64,000 bases of DNA from Isoetes taiwanensis (Eukaryota > Streptophyta > Lycopodiopsida > Isoetales > Isoetaceae): assembly GCA_021234155.1 (NCBI GenBank), contig JAJEKV010000045.1:3530120-3594119 (forward strand), in the 5' to 3' direction. Both the position numbers and the translations under genes were made by a program. Of this stretch, positions 23,229-34,212 are shown piece by piece. The number at the start of each line of letters is the position of its first letter. The first letter of the stretch is position 1. The notes under the pieces are model-generated. The model was given only the letters and a program-made list of their open reading frames with translations, was not told where the DNA came from and did not search any database.

Positions 23229-24230
23229 ATGGCCCAACCAAACAGATCAAGAAGGAAGCCGCCGCCAGCGAAACCACCAGCCACCGAAGGTAGATCATTC
23301 GGAAGATGCTTCGTGGAGAGGCTCGCAAGAGGGGGTCGCTCGCTTCCGGACGAAGAGCAAGACACCTCTGATCTGATTGATGTCTTCAACCGCCAGTGGA
23401 GGAGGACGAGGCCACATCACCAAACTCCATGGACGACTAGACGAGGGAGGTGTATGAAGAAATAGAGCGGGAGATCCCGCAGCCAGAACAAGCGCACCAT
23501 CTCGTGACGCACTCCACGAGATCCTCGAAAGATGATGATGAGGTGTGATGTGTCCGAGCCACGGAGGTAGCGTAACCTTTAGAAGGTTCATCGAAAAGTA
23601 CGAAAAGCAGAAGAAAAGGGAAGACAAAAAGAGGAAAAGGAAGGAAGAGGAACAAAAGGCAGCAGAAGAAAAGAAGAAAGAGAAAGGGAAGTTCGTGGCT
23701 GGCATAAGGAGAACGAAGGACTGCCCGCCAAGGAAGAGGCCAAACCCAAATATTATCATCAAGGAGCGCAAGAACTGACGAACCCCCAAACCCCCTCCGA
23801 CGACTCTTCTGAGGAGGACTTCGACCCTAATGCTGCAGGTGGGAGCTCTTCCAAGCACCCAGGCGATGAACAGAAGCACCCGAAAGCAACCAAAGACTGA
23901 AAGCAACCCCAAAGAAGACCAAGTGCGTAACCCCCGAAAGTACCCGCATGGGATAGAAAGAAGAACCAAGACCTGCCCGGGAAGCCTACGCCACCGGCTG
24001 TGGTGAAGATCTACGAGAGGAAGATGAGGGAGCACGAGGCCTACATGAAGAAATGGGAGGCCTATAACCAATATTATGAAGAAAACAGGTTAGGGTCATC
24101 GAGGGAGGGCTTGCACCAACTAAGCAAAGAACCCTTAAAGCCGCCACCACCGAAGCCCAAGGTTCCCAAGCCACCACCAAAGAAGAAAGCCGATAGAAAG
24201 GAGGTGGAGAGAAGAGCTAAGGGAGATTAG
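23229..24230 (+). pseudogene. extra 5' ORF of the gypsy element, unknown function
   Basis: An ATG at 23229 opens MAQPNRSRRKPPPAKPP. Broken frames follow: a K/E/R-rich, probably coiled-coil or nucleic-acid-binding stretch (23560-23700, KREDKKRKRKEEEQKAAEE) and a segment at 24000-24230 with VVKIYERKMREHEAYMKKWEAYNQYY followed by PPPPKPKVPKPPPKKK. No zinc knuckle or enzyme motif is visible. It stands ahead of the presumed gag and has its own TATA-like box and leader. Extra ORFs 5' of gag are known in Tat/Ogre elements; in a chromodomain-type element it would be unusual. I do not recognise the protein. Confidence 0.5.
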
Positions 24231-25092
24231 ACACTTCCAAACAAGCAGCTACGGCCTCCTAATCCCCCGCGGCCCCCCTTCGCCGGTTGGTGCGTGAAGT
24301 GATGCGTGCCTGCTGTACGTGACTTTAGAGTCACTTCGGACGAGGGCCACCGGCAATGCAAGAGGCGGCCGAGGCAAAGATAGTACAACATTTTGAAGAT
24401 TCAACACCGCAGACTATCCACGCCAGTTTAGTAACCTTAATGCGACAAGACATGAGTCTTATGACCCGCATTAAGGGAGAACGCCCTTAGAAACTTTTTG
24501 TTGTAAATAATTAAAAATTTTGTAATATAGAGCAATTTTGTGTATCTTGATAATATAAACTTGGGTAATTAGAGCAAATTAATAAGTTTTAGCTTTTATT
24601 TCAAAGGAAATAGGACATTTGGGGAGCCGAGAGACATGATGTTCACAGCTCGCGCCGTCAGAAAAACAAAAGTTAGGATTGAAGCGAGGCGCAAGTCGCG
24701 GAGAGACTACCAAGCTTGACCAAAACAGCTCCAAATTGACCAAATAAGGGGTCGATTCTCGCCTAATTTGATGAGCCCATCACCCTTACACCATTAGTTT
24801 ACCCAAGTTGGACATCTTTGATTAAATGGGATGATGTCTCACAACCGCTACCGGGTCGCAAAAACAAAAAGTTAGTTTTGAAGCGAGGCGCAAGTCGTGG
24901 AGACCTCTTACCAATCCTTCACCAGGACTTGTCAAAGTCACCTTCAAACTACCGTGATAGCATCTTTTAGGTAACCTAGCCTTGCTCAAGCATCTCCTAT
25001 AGTCCTCAAACTCCTATTTTGACCTCGATAAGTTAGAATTACCCAATCCTAGGAAATTTTCAAGTCATCCAAAAATTAGGGTTTCCCTTTTC
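24231..25092 (+). other. non-coding spacer and second motif pair
   Basis: AT-rich from 24490 to 24600, then two copies of the ~62-bp motif (24645 and 24844) and a leader. No coding sequence seen. Confidence 0.5.
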
Positions 25093-25100
25093 TATAAATA
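25093..25100 (+). promoter_or_regulatory. TATA-like box of the second internal module
   Basis: TATAAATA in tctataaatagaccc, about 120 bp upstream of the ATG at 25212. It duplicates the layout at 23123. Confidence 0.45.
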
Positions 25101-25211
25101 GACCCGCCACTCGATAGCACCCTACAAACTGCCTCCCGCCCTTCTAGCCGATTTCCCAACTCCCCCGAGGCGTTTTGCAAACCGCTTGTTACCCTCTTCC
25201 GCAATTAATCA

Positions 25212-28200
25212 ATGGCAACTTCTCGATTTCAGAGATGGTATAGCCGCCATGCCGCCGAGGCCGACGCCGACCAAATCTTCCAGATCTTCAGAAGGAGGTA
25301 GACGCCCAAGCAACCTTGCACGCACCCCCAGCCTTTTATAGTAGAGTCTTGATCGAAGTTCCAAGCTAGGGTAGAACCAGCGCTTAGTGCAACCCCCCTT
25401 GTGTAGGATATTTTGTTCCTAGACAGCCCCTCGGGTAGTAAAAGATAGACGATGTCCCAACATCGCCAAATACCTCACAAACAAAGCGACCGCGACACCT
25501 GAGCCAATGGTCCTAATCACAATGTGACCAAGTACTTTCTTTCAACACCGCCCCGGCAATCTTTTCTCACCCACCGTAAGCCGAGAACATCGTGGGGAAA
25601 CCTCCATTCCCCCCATGGACGGGATCCATTAGCCGTAGAAGTTATAACAACGGCTCCCTCACACAAGATGAACAGGAGCAGGAAGGGAAGGAAGAAGACT
25701 CCGGATGAACAGAACTGAGGGAGGAGGAAGACGATGTCGAAGCTCGACTCTGCCAGAGGAGCGGGCGACAAGCGAGCAGAGTGGCAAGATTTAAAAGAAG
25801 CCGGCAGAGACTCGTGAGTCGCCACCCCCAAGTTAGGCATCACAAGCCTAGCTCCCATTATCGCCGGTTAAGGTGAGGAGTTTCTACCCTAAGCGACATT
25901 CAAAACCTCCCCGGAGTGCAGGGAAAGGGAGTACCGACTGAAGAGTTGCCGCACCAACTCAAGAACGGACTTGACGACTTCATCATCGAGGAGAGTCCGA
26001 CTTCCCCTCCAAGTAAGGGAAGCCGACACTTACACGGGAGAGTTTACCTCCACATCCAAGCCTACAGCAACATCGCAGATCATGGAGGCGCATAAGGCCG
26101 AGAACAAGCTACCGACGGAGGAAGAGTTCCTTGCTCTCCGTGAACAGATGGGGATCCGCTATGCGACTCAAACATCCTAACGCAAGCTCGTCCGCAAGCA
26201 GACCTCCTGGGATAGGACAGCGAATTCGACCTCGTGAGGGCTTCAGCAACAAATGACGAGACTACGTGGAGCTCACCACGGTGGAGGTTGATGATTTCGA
26301 AGCGCATTACGCAGCTGGATACCGAAAGTGGCCGAGGACCCGCCTCGCAACATTGTGTCATTACGCTATTACCGCCATTGCCGATGGATGGAAGAATAGC
26401 GGTTATCCACCGCAAATTCACCCCGTGAGGGCAGGAAGGAGTATCGCCGCTGATTGCACTCGTGATTCGGCCGCATGCACGGCTACCCCTTAACACCGAA
26501 AGTATGCAATCCCCGTGAAAAGAGCGGTAGCACTCGACGCCTTCGACTTCTCGGCCATACCTTAAAGCGGCAGCAAGACCGCCGCTGAGGATGCAGCCTT
26601 TTATACCTCCCAATCAGAATAGAAGATTTGGCAAGGGCATTACAAGGTGGATCTCCAGCCAATGTCCTTAGGAACTTGGGCCACCGCTGGGGAACAGCCC
26701 AAGTGAAAAAGTTCCCCGAGGATAATCCATCTTACCGACATCAACGTAAATGATTAGCAATAGTTGCAAGTTCTTGTATTAGTGTAATATAAAATATAAA
26801 TATAACATTCTCTTTGCACTATAAATGTTTTGTTGATATATTTTGTGTCCCCTCAACCATGCCAACAAACATAAATAATGCAAGAAAGCAAGGAAAACTA
26901 ACCATGTAGATATGAACCACTTGTGTATGCAGCTAGAGGCCTAAGCGCCAGAGAACGCATAACCTGGAACTTATTGGGGAACAGAGCCCGCCTGTGCCAC
27001 GCCCGCAAGGAACCCGCTTTGAAGAATTTGGACAAATGACCCCGTAAGAAGAAATATCGCAAATGAGGACGGACCGAACAGATAAAGGCCTTGCTAGCCG
27101 CACGCTGTGAGCAGTGTTCGGGTGGTAACGCCAACCGCCGCAAGCATCACGGAGAACGTGAAGAGACAAGAAGAGGAGCAAGAGAGGAAGGTCCCCCAGC
27201 TCCTCCTCCGACTAAGCTCGATTCGCATCCGATTCGAGGAAGAAGAAGAGCGTAATCAAGTCCGGAAAGCGCATCTAAAGGCGAGGAACCACCCTGAGGG
27301 ACGACAAAGGGACACAAGAACCTCCTCGACTACCGTAAGAAAGTAGACTCGTGATTGGGAAATGTTTGGAAGGCCAGAAGCTCGAAAGCAATTCTCAAAG
27401 CGCAGAACAGCGTCGCATGGAGGCGAGGCTTGGCTTGACGAGATGAGCTTAACACGGCAATGCCTATAGTATGAAGGATAAGGATAAAGGCGTGGTGGCA
27501 ACAAATAACCCGGGGAGCAAAGACGATTTGGTGGAAGGGCTATGCCAAGGCTCATGGCTTAAGCAGTGGATGCTTGCGTGTTCAAGAAGTTTGCTAAAGC
27601 CTTCGCCCATTACGCTCCAAGAGAGCACAAGTCCAAGATGATGCAAATAGCTTCTACAGTTGCGCAAAGAAGGCAACAAGTCAAGCATGTAAATACACGA
27701 GGAATTTATGAGGCTAAGGTCAGATGTGCCAAAGTTAGGTGAGAAGCATGCAAAGGGAAAGCTACATTGAAGGTCCTGAATGAGGAGATCCGGAAGTTTT
27801 GTAAGGGCAATAAAACCCTAGAACAAGATCTTTTGAGTCCAAGGCAATAAGCTTGCAAGGGACAGACCCGTAATAGCGGCGAGGCAACAAGATACCAAGA
27901 TAAAGGCAAGGCAAAGAAAGCAGTTTTAGCCCGAGGACAAAGCCCAGATCAGCCTAGAGCCCCATATAGTGGCAATCAAGGGAAACAAAGCAGGAGAAGA
28001 AGCAGTGTGTCCTTCAAAGACAAACAGAAGGGTCAAACTACTCCAAAGCAAGGCGATCCTTTCTCGCAGCCATGCCCAAGGAAAAGAGACAGAGTGCATA
28101 GAAAAAGCGCCTTTGTTTCGTGTGTTTCCAGCCAAAGTTATAGGACAAATGAACCCGCCCATATGTCATGAGTGCAGCGCTTAGCAGAAGTTGGGAGATT

Positions 28201-28230
28201 GGGACACTGTCCGGACGACGACGGCGCAGG
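25212..28230 (+). pseudogene. gypsy gag region, decayed
   Basis: The ATG at 25212 opens MATSRFQRWYSRHAAEADADQIFQIF. After this only short broken frames remain, for example ITQLDTESGRGPASQ near 26300. At 28155-28215, just before protease, PPICHECSA then W-GHC-PD in a shifted frame is a degenerate CCHC zinc knuckle (C-x2-C...G-H-x4-C), the usual end of gag. Charged segments at 27120-27330 (RQEEEQERKVP, EEEEERNQVRKAHLKARNH) fit a capsid/nucleocapsid linker. Gag is inferred from position and the knuckle. Frames are lost through many small indels. Confidence 0.6.
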
Positions 28231-28329
28231 AGGCCCGCGACTACATTCGTGGTGAGTGTCATATCTTTGCCGCAATAGATACGAGCAAGCGTAAAGCCGC
28301 GATAAAGTAATTTCCACAGTTGGGAAAGG

Positions 28330-28830
28330 CCAAGGCCAAGTCATTTATAGTCCCGATAGATTCGAAGTAGCCATAACTTTGCATCTCCCGTAATGGTTCA
28401 AATGTTGAAGTTGAAACCATTAAAGTCAAAGCCAAGGCCCGCTTGTCTTAGCAAGTGGAGCAAGAAGGCGCATCGGCAGTAAAAGAATCAACTTTGACAT
28501 CGACTTTGCCGGGATTAAGATCCGTGATGGGGCAGAGGTAATGGGCATCGGCAAATATGACTTGATAATAGGTATGGAGTACCTTGGACCAGCAGGGCCA
28601 TTATTGATTGTGGAAAGCGGAAGGTGACCTTCCCAAAGACCGACGGCAAGATCATTGAGATAATGTGTAAAGAAGTTGTTCCCATCATGCGTTGTATGTC
28701 TTCTAAACGACCGCTCAAGTGCTTCAAGAGTGAGCAAGTGGCATACATCTTCAAGCTTGAGATTAGTGAGCCGGAATCGGAAGGAAGCAAAGAAGACAAG
28801 ATGCTCGCAAGTTGCCGAGGCAAATAGCTA
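28330..28830 (+). pseudogene. gypsy aspartic protease
   Basis: At about 28338-28420, frames combine to FIVPIDS then SHNFASPVMVQMLKLKP, the retroviral-type protease start (D-S/T-G with HNF downstream). A one-base deletion sits at the active-site glycine. Then KRINFDIDFAGIKIRDGAEVMGIGKYDLIIGMEYL is the conserved second half (G.YD.IIGMD.L). The protease-RT linker TDGKIIEIMCKEVVPIMRCM follows to about 28830. Protease cuts the polyprotein; this copy is frameshifted. Confidence 0.8.
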
Positions 28831-28839
28831 AGTTGATCA

Positions 28840-29570
28840 CTCTGAGTTCCACGATCTCTTTCCGTGATGAGATCAAGCAGCCCTCTTATAGAGGAGTCGA
28901 AAGTGCAGATAGCACTCGAACCGGGACAAAGCCAACAAGCAAGGCTCCATATAGAATGACAACGCAGAGTTGTCGGAACCGGAAGAAGCAGCTAGCAGGA
29001 GCCGCCGACCTAGGTTTCATTAGACCTAGTGTCTCGCCGCTTGGAGCACCCATTCTTTTGTCAAGAAGAAGGATGGATCTTTGAGGATGTGCATAGACTA
29101 TAGACAGTTGAATAAGCACACCATTAAGAACAAGTATGCGCTTCCAAGATCGACGACTTGATGGATCAGCTTCAAGGAGCAAAGATCTTCTCCAAAATCG
29201 ACTTAAGGTCGTTACCATCGATACGGATAAAGGAGGAGGATATCCACAAGACCGCCTTCGTGACGCGTGTATGGGCATTATGAGTTCACAGTGATGCCTT
29301 TCGGCTTATCAAATGCCTCCCCGCAACGCTCATGAGGCTCATGAACGATATCTTCGTGGAGTTCCCCGACACCTTTGTGATTGTTTTTTTTGATGACATT
29401 TTGGTGTATAGCGCATCCCTTTGAAGAGCACGCGGCAACACTTGAGAAGGGTGCTAGAGAAGTTGAAGAGGCACCCGTTGTACGCCAAGTTGTCGGCGCC
29501 ACCGCAACAGCAGAAGGTGGAATACCTTGGTCACGCGGATCTCGGCAGTAAGGCATCTCGACGGACCCCG
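28840..29570 (+). pseudogene. gypsy reverse transcriptase
   Basis: Landmarks in order: [25 protein letters not shown]-type text (28980-29130), ALPR.., EQ..IFSKIDL.. and E.DI.KTAF.T.. in shifted frames (29150-29270), [14 protein letters not shown].. (29276-29315), then VFFDDILVYS with the catalytic DD (29385-29412), and EHAATLEKVLEKLKRHPLYAKLS (29425-29500), VEYLGH (29517). Amino-acid content is close to a working RT, but single-base indels break the frame every few tens of codons. Confidence 0.9.
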
Positions 29571-29759
29571 CCAAGATTGAGGCAAGGATCCAAAGGGTCG
29601 GCCACCAAGAATGTGCACGAGGTCAAGTTTTCTGGCCTAGCAGTGGTACTACAGAAGTTCGCGGAAGAACTTTGTTAAGATAGCAGCCCCGCTAACGCAC
29701 CTAACGAGGGCGTAGAAGGTGAAAGACCGGGTAGAGCATTGGCACAAGAAAGCCCAAAA

Positions 29760-30195
29760 GGGGTTTGAATTGTTGAAAGAAGCTCGACGACAGCCACTCG
29801 CCTGACCTTGCCGGACCCGGAGAAAGATAAGCTTGTAGCAACAGATGATGCAGTAAGATAGCTACAGTGTGCAAAGGCTTATGCAAGAAGAGCGCGGTGG
29901 TAGCGTGATGATTCCGTGAAGATGAACGACGCCGAGACGCCGCTACCCAACGCACGCATCGTGAATTGCTTGCAGCTTGTCGTATGCTAAGAATATGGAG
30001 GCACTACCTCTTGGGAAGGAAGTTCCAATTGGATACCCACCATCGAGCCTCCAATATGTATTCACGCAACCACACCTCAATCTGAGCAACGCGGAGATGG
30101 ATGGAGTTCCTCGAGGAATATGACTTTGATATAGTCTACAAGCCGGGAAACTCAATGTGGTAGCAGATGCGCTTTCAAGGCATCCCCCCGACAAC
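29760..30195 (+). pseudogene. gypsy RNase H
   Basis: The region after RT contains LTLPDPEKDKLVATDDA (matching the usual D....DAS start), LLGKEV-like, RRWMEFLEEYDFDIVYKPG then ADALSRHPP (30085-30190). These are the standard last blocks of gypsy RNase H. Several frameshifts. Confidence 0.82.
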
Positions 30196-30329
30196 TAGAG
30201 TGCATTGCAATGCAATTTCGACGCCTCCAAATGACTTTGGTAAGAGGATTGAAGAGTCCTTGCCAACGGACGGGATTTCAAGGAGGTATGGGCAAGCCTT
30301 TCTAAGGAGGCTAGAAAGATAAAGAGCGG

Positions 30330-31290
30330 GAGGCCTTCAAGCATTATAAGAAGGAAGGCAACCCGTTATACCATAAGAACAAGTTGTGCTGCACTCAATC
30401 ATCGTGTAAGGAAGTTGATCCTCCATGACACGCACAACAGCCCAATAGCGGGCCATGCGGGATTCATGAAAACATATTTCAAAGCACGCAGCAGCCTATT
30501 ATTGGCCGTGAATGAAGAAGCAAATAGCTCGCTACATCAAGGAATGCCGCCTATGCCGCCGCCAACGAAGGCGTGAGCAGCCTTCAATTCCTGTGGGCAT
30601 TAGAGCCATTAGCGGTGCCAAACGCTAAGTGGGAGGTAATCAAAGATGGATTTCATCACAGACTCCCAAGAACAAATGAGAGGCAAGGATGCCTTAATGG
30701 TAGTGGTCGACATTGTTGTCGAAGATGGCACATTTTGTGCCTTGCGTAACCACGATACGCCCATGGATACAAAGAAAGCTCTTCACCAAAGAGATCTTCG
30801 TGCTTCATGGCATGCCAAGGGAGATCATCTCCCATTGGGATCCGGTTCATGAGCTTTTGGCAAGACCTCTTTGCGACGCATCCGCACGGTTATCCATGAG
30901 CACGCATATCATCCTCGACGGATGGCCGACGGAGCGACCAACAGATCTTAGAGGACATGCTACTTAAACTATGTCCGAATAAGCAAAGTATGTGGGAAGA
31001 ATTTATTCACTTGGTGGAGTTTGCATACAATAGCACCAAGCGTGAATCATCCCAAATGTCACCGCTTATGATCAATTACGGCTATCGCTGCCTAACTCCG
31101 CATTACTTGGCACAACCCCGCGGTCAAAAGTGGAAGTTTCGCAGCCAGATGTTGGCCGATATGCGCAGCCTTTGTAGAGGAAGTTCGTGGCTATCCGCTA
31201 GCAGCAAGAAGTCGCCAAAAGAGCATCGCCGACAAGCATCGAACAAAGAAGAGAGTTCAAAGTGGAGATGATGTTTGGCTCAAGATTAAG
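30330..31290 (+). pseudogene. gypsy integrase
   Basis: The H2C2 zinc domain appears in mixed frames (H-DTHNSPIAGHAGFMKTYFKA near 30425-30485; C-R-C near 30547-30560). The core follows with MDFITD..., KDALMVVVDI and MAHFVPC, then WDPVHEL (from the usual SDRG..F block, Asp position damaged). LLKLCPNKQSMWEEFIHLVEFAYNST (30960-31035) and SPLMINYGY follow. The catalytic triad cannot be read cleanly. It precedes the chromodomain-like tail. Confidence 0.82.
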
Positions 31291-31479
31291 GTGAAGCAAA
31301 GCGGCTCAGGATCGGCAATTGCAAGAAGCTTGCTCCAAGGTGTAATCGGACCTTCGTAATAGTCGAGAAACTAGGCAATCAAGCCTACAAGCTAGACTTG
31401 CCAAAGACACCTAAAGATTCATAAGGTCTTCCACGTGAGTTTGCTAAAGAAGCATACCCAAAATCCGCATTTAAGTCTT

Positions 31480-31740
31480 GATTCGCCAACGCTGTTGGAA
31501 ATGATGGAGGAACAGCTGGAAATAGTTCCGTAATTGATTCTTGATAAAGCTTTCAAGAAAACGAGGAGATCAGAATTCCTCCAAGATTTGGTCAAGTGGA
31601 AACACTTACCGCTGGAAGACGCCACGGGTACTTAAGAAAGATTTAGTAAAGCAAGCATCCACGCTTTATGGAGCAATGGGACGGCAAGGTCATCTCCCAA
31701 GAAATCGCTCGTGCATGTCGATTTGTGTAGGTTAATTCTT
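31480..31740 (+). pseudogene. C-terminal chromodomain-like segment
   Basis: After LEIVP-like text, frames give SRKRGDQNS.. / KKTRRSEFLQDLVKWKHLPLEDATGT (31555-31630). The V-K-W-K-H-L-P-x-E-D-A-T core is the hallmark of retroelement chromodomains (usually V.W...P...ATWE). The tail (EQWDGKV-like, LVHVDLCRL) runs to about 31735. The segment guides integration to chromatin in chromoviruses. The conserved final W is damaged here. Confidence 0.75.
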
Positions 31741-32657
31741 GTATAGTTAAGATTAATCCACGATGCCACCCACGCTTAGTATGGGTCGCATGCTGTCACC
31801 GATGATGGGACCACTACGGTGATCTCTAGGGCTGGTGTAATGTCAATGTAGGCATGACCGCCGCAGTTTCCGGTGGAAGGTGGAAGGTGGAAGGTAGATT
31901 AGAAAGTCTACTGTCCTCCCCAACTCAATGTTGTCCCGAAGGAGACATTTTTTGAAAAAATACCACGCCTTTAAAGTGCTTAAAAGAGCTTTTTAAAAAA
32001 AAGAGGTCATTAAGGAATGCATTGATAGGGAAAAGCACCTTTAGCCCCATATATGCTTTGATAGGAGGAATCCATCCTTCACGCGGTACCCACACGAGGG
32101 AGAAGGATATCCTCCACGCCGGGCAACTAGAGGTGTAGGCATGAGCCGCATATAGGCATATAGGCCCGCCTCCACGGCCATTATGGAAGATTCATCCTCT
32201 TCCTAATACGGGAGATTAGCCATGCATTCATGTAGATAGGTGGGGTGGTCACCATATAACCAAAATTTATTAAATAATTAAAATGGTACTAACGTAGTGT
32301 CTAACTGGCAGCCAAGAGAGAGCCCGGAGAGCAAGGAGGTCGAAGTTTTGAAGACTTGCAACACAAGTTTTGTTGGAATGTGTTGCAAGGAATGAAGAGT
32401 ACCCCGGACAATAATTATAGATATGAAATGTTGAAATTTTGTCTAAACTTAAGATAGTGAATACCTTGTTTAATGATGTTGTGAGTTGATAAGTATTCCA
32501 TGATATAATGACGTAATAATGTTCTAAAGGTAATTACCTTAGGTAATCGCGGATAAATGTATAAAGATTATATTATAGGCATCACGCTGATTGCGTGTTG
32601 CGTGTTAGGAAGATCCCAAGGTGGGAGAACCATGATGCCGCCGGACAAAGATCATTT
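31741..32657 (+). other. 3' non-coding internal region
   Basis: No coding sequence. Contains a short tandem of ggtggaa/ggaaggt units at about 31870-31900 and AT-rich stretches near 32260-32290 and 32440-32580. Confidence 0.55.
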
Positions 32658-32666
32658 CGGGGAGAA
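32658..32666 (+). other. polypurine tract
   Basis: Short purine-rich cggggagaa immediately before the TGTGACG start of LTR copy 3, the place where plus-strand DNA synthesis is primed. Confidence 0.65.
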
Positions 32667-34212
32667 TGTGACGTTCCAAAGACAAAGATACGGTCCCGTG
32701 ACGATATATCGCATCGCCTCGCCACGCATACACGCCACTCCCGACCGACGGTAACGCCAACGGATAGCTGTGTAAGTAGCCCTAGGGGCAACTTGCTAGA
32801 GTGTTCATATATTATTAATGTGCACATGTGCACATTAATGAGGGCACACCTTCCATGTTGGCATATTTTGCCACCTAGCCATTAAAGGCAGTGGGGCCTT
32901 CCACTATCCCACATGCCAAATTGGGTAATTGGAAACCCTAGCCTAAACCCCATGTCTATTTAGGGTAGGAAAACCCTAGCTTGCTAGTTTTTCGTCCTTA
33001 GGGTTTTAGAGCTCAGCTTTGGCTGCCCCAGAGCCAAAACCGCCCCCGACGCCGCCCAAGCTTAATTGCACCATCGCCCCTGAACTCGCCAGCCAACAGG
33101 ATGGTTGAACTCAGTCGAGGAGCCACCAAGGATGGGGATTTGGTCAATTTAATAGCTTAAACCGCCTTCTAGTCATAGAATCAGTAGGTTTAGACTATTA
33201 AATTGCCCATAGTAGCTATCTAGATCTTAGATTCGGACACTAACTAAAGAACCTAACTCTATGATTAGATCTAGTTCTTTAGTTCTTCCGTGGATGTATT
33301 TGGATGATGTATCAAGTGAACTCCTTGTATTGGGAAGGGGGTAGAGACCCAAAGCCTTGTAGTTGATGCTCCTAGAGTAGCCTCTCTAGCACAATCAGAA
33401 GTTGCGGCCCGGTGGCACAAGAGCCACACTGGTTGTGGGTGAAGGGGCCGACCGGGCTTATAAGGAGGTTCATGTTCTCGACTTTGAACCACCCCTATGG
33501 TGTGTTAAAGTATCACGGGGTCACCGTGACTAGGTCTAATGGCTTGCCGCTGCGGTGGGCAAGGCATGGGCTCGACACCGTGAGGTGGTGAATATGACCT
33601 TCCATTGAGTTCAAGTTTAATCACGGCAAGGGCCCTCTAGTCACCTTGAGTCAAGATTGTAGATCTGAGGAGGGAGAGATCCCTACCCGCCCCATCGGAA
33701 CCGGGAGATGCAACCCAGATATAGCCCCTTGGCTATGCATCCGCTGGCTGGGGCCAGTCCCAACACTTTTCAGCCTACTCGCAGTGTGCACAGGAGGGGC
33801 GGATGGAGTGGACAACCCTAGGCCATGTTCTTATGCCGCCCAAATCCATTGCCATGAATTGGCTCCGCAATGAACTCGAGACCCAAGCTTGTCACCCATC
33901 CCCTGTCCGAGCCTTGGGTAGGATTCCCTATGTGACGCTACCGATCTTCGCCTATGCAGATATGTGGAGGACCATCCTTCGCGATGGTCATATGATGTTG
34001 ATGTATGTGCTAACGACATGTATGTTTACGCCCGGCAGCCTAGGTAGACCCCCGAGGGAGACGGGTAATGACCCCTCCACTCTTCCCATTGGAACCCGTT
34101 ACGGGTGCAGTGTCATGTGGAGGGCCCCAGATTGGCACGCGAGCTGGTATGGGGATGAACTCCTGGTTGTATACGGTGAGTGCATCGTGATACGAGTAGG
34201 GGACGCTACTGT
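32667..34212 (+). repeat. long LTR, copy 3 (3' LTR)
   Basis: It starts TGTGACGTTCCAAAG and ends about ggggacgctact. It aligns with copy 2 throughout, including the 26-bp palindrome (32814-32839). Not followed by a primer site. Confidence 0.88.

Larger units (their letters stand above)
22770..24905 (+). repeat. four copies of a ~62-bp conserved motif in two pairs
   Basis: Copies at 22770-22830, 22958-23019, 24645-24708 and 24844-24905. Three begin accgctaccgggtcgc, and all carry gaagcgaggcgcaag or a close variant, usually followed by tcgcggagac. Each pair lies 100-250 bp upstream of a TATAAATA box and an ATG-led frame. Confidence 0.85.
20997..34212 (+). mobile_element. chromodomain-type Ty3/gypsy retrotransposon
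   Basis: The order is LTR copy 2, iMet primer site, extra 5' module, gag with a degenerate zinc knuckle, protease, RT, RNase H, integrase with a C-terminal chromodomain-like segment, polypurine tract, LTR copy 3. Coding words are well preserved but interrupted by very many 1-2 base indels, so no long frame survives. No clear target-site duplication was found: tgagg precedes the left LTR, and the right flank differs. Confidence 0.88.
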
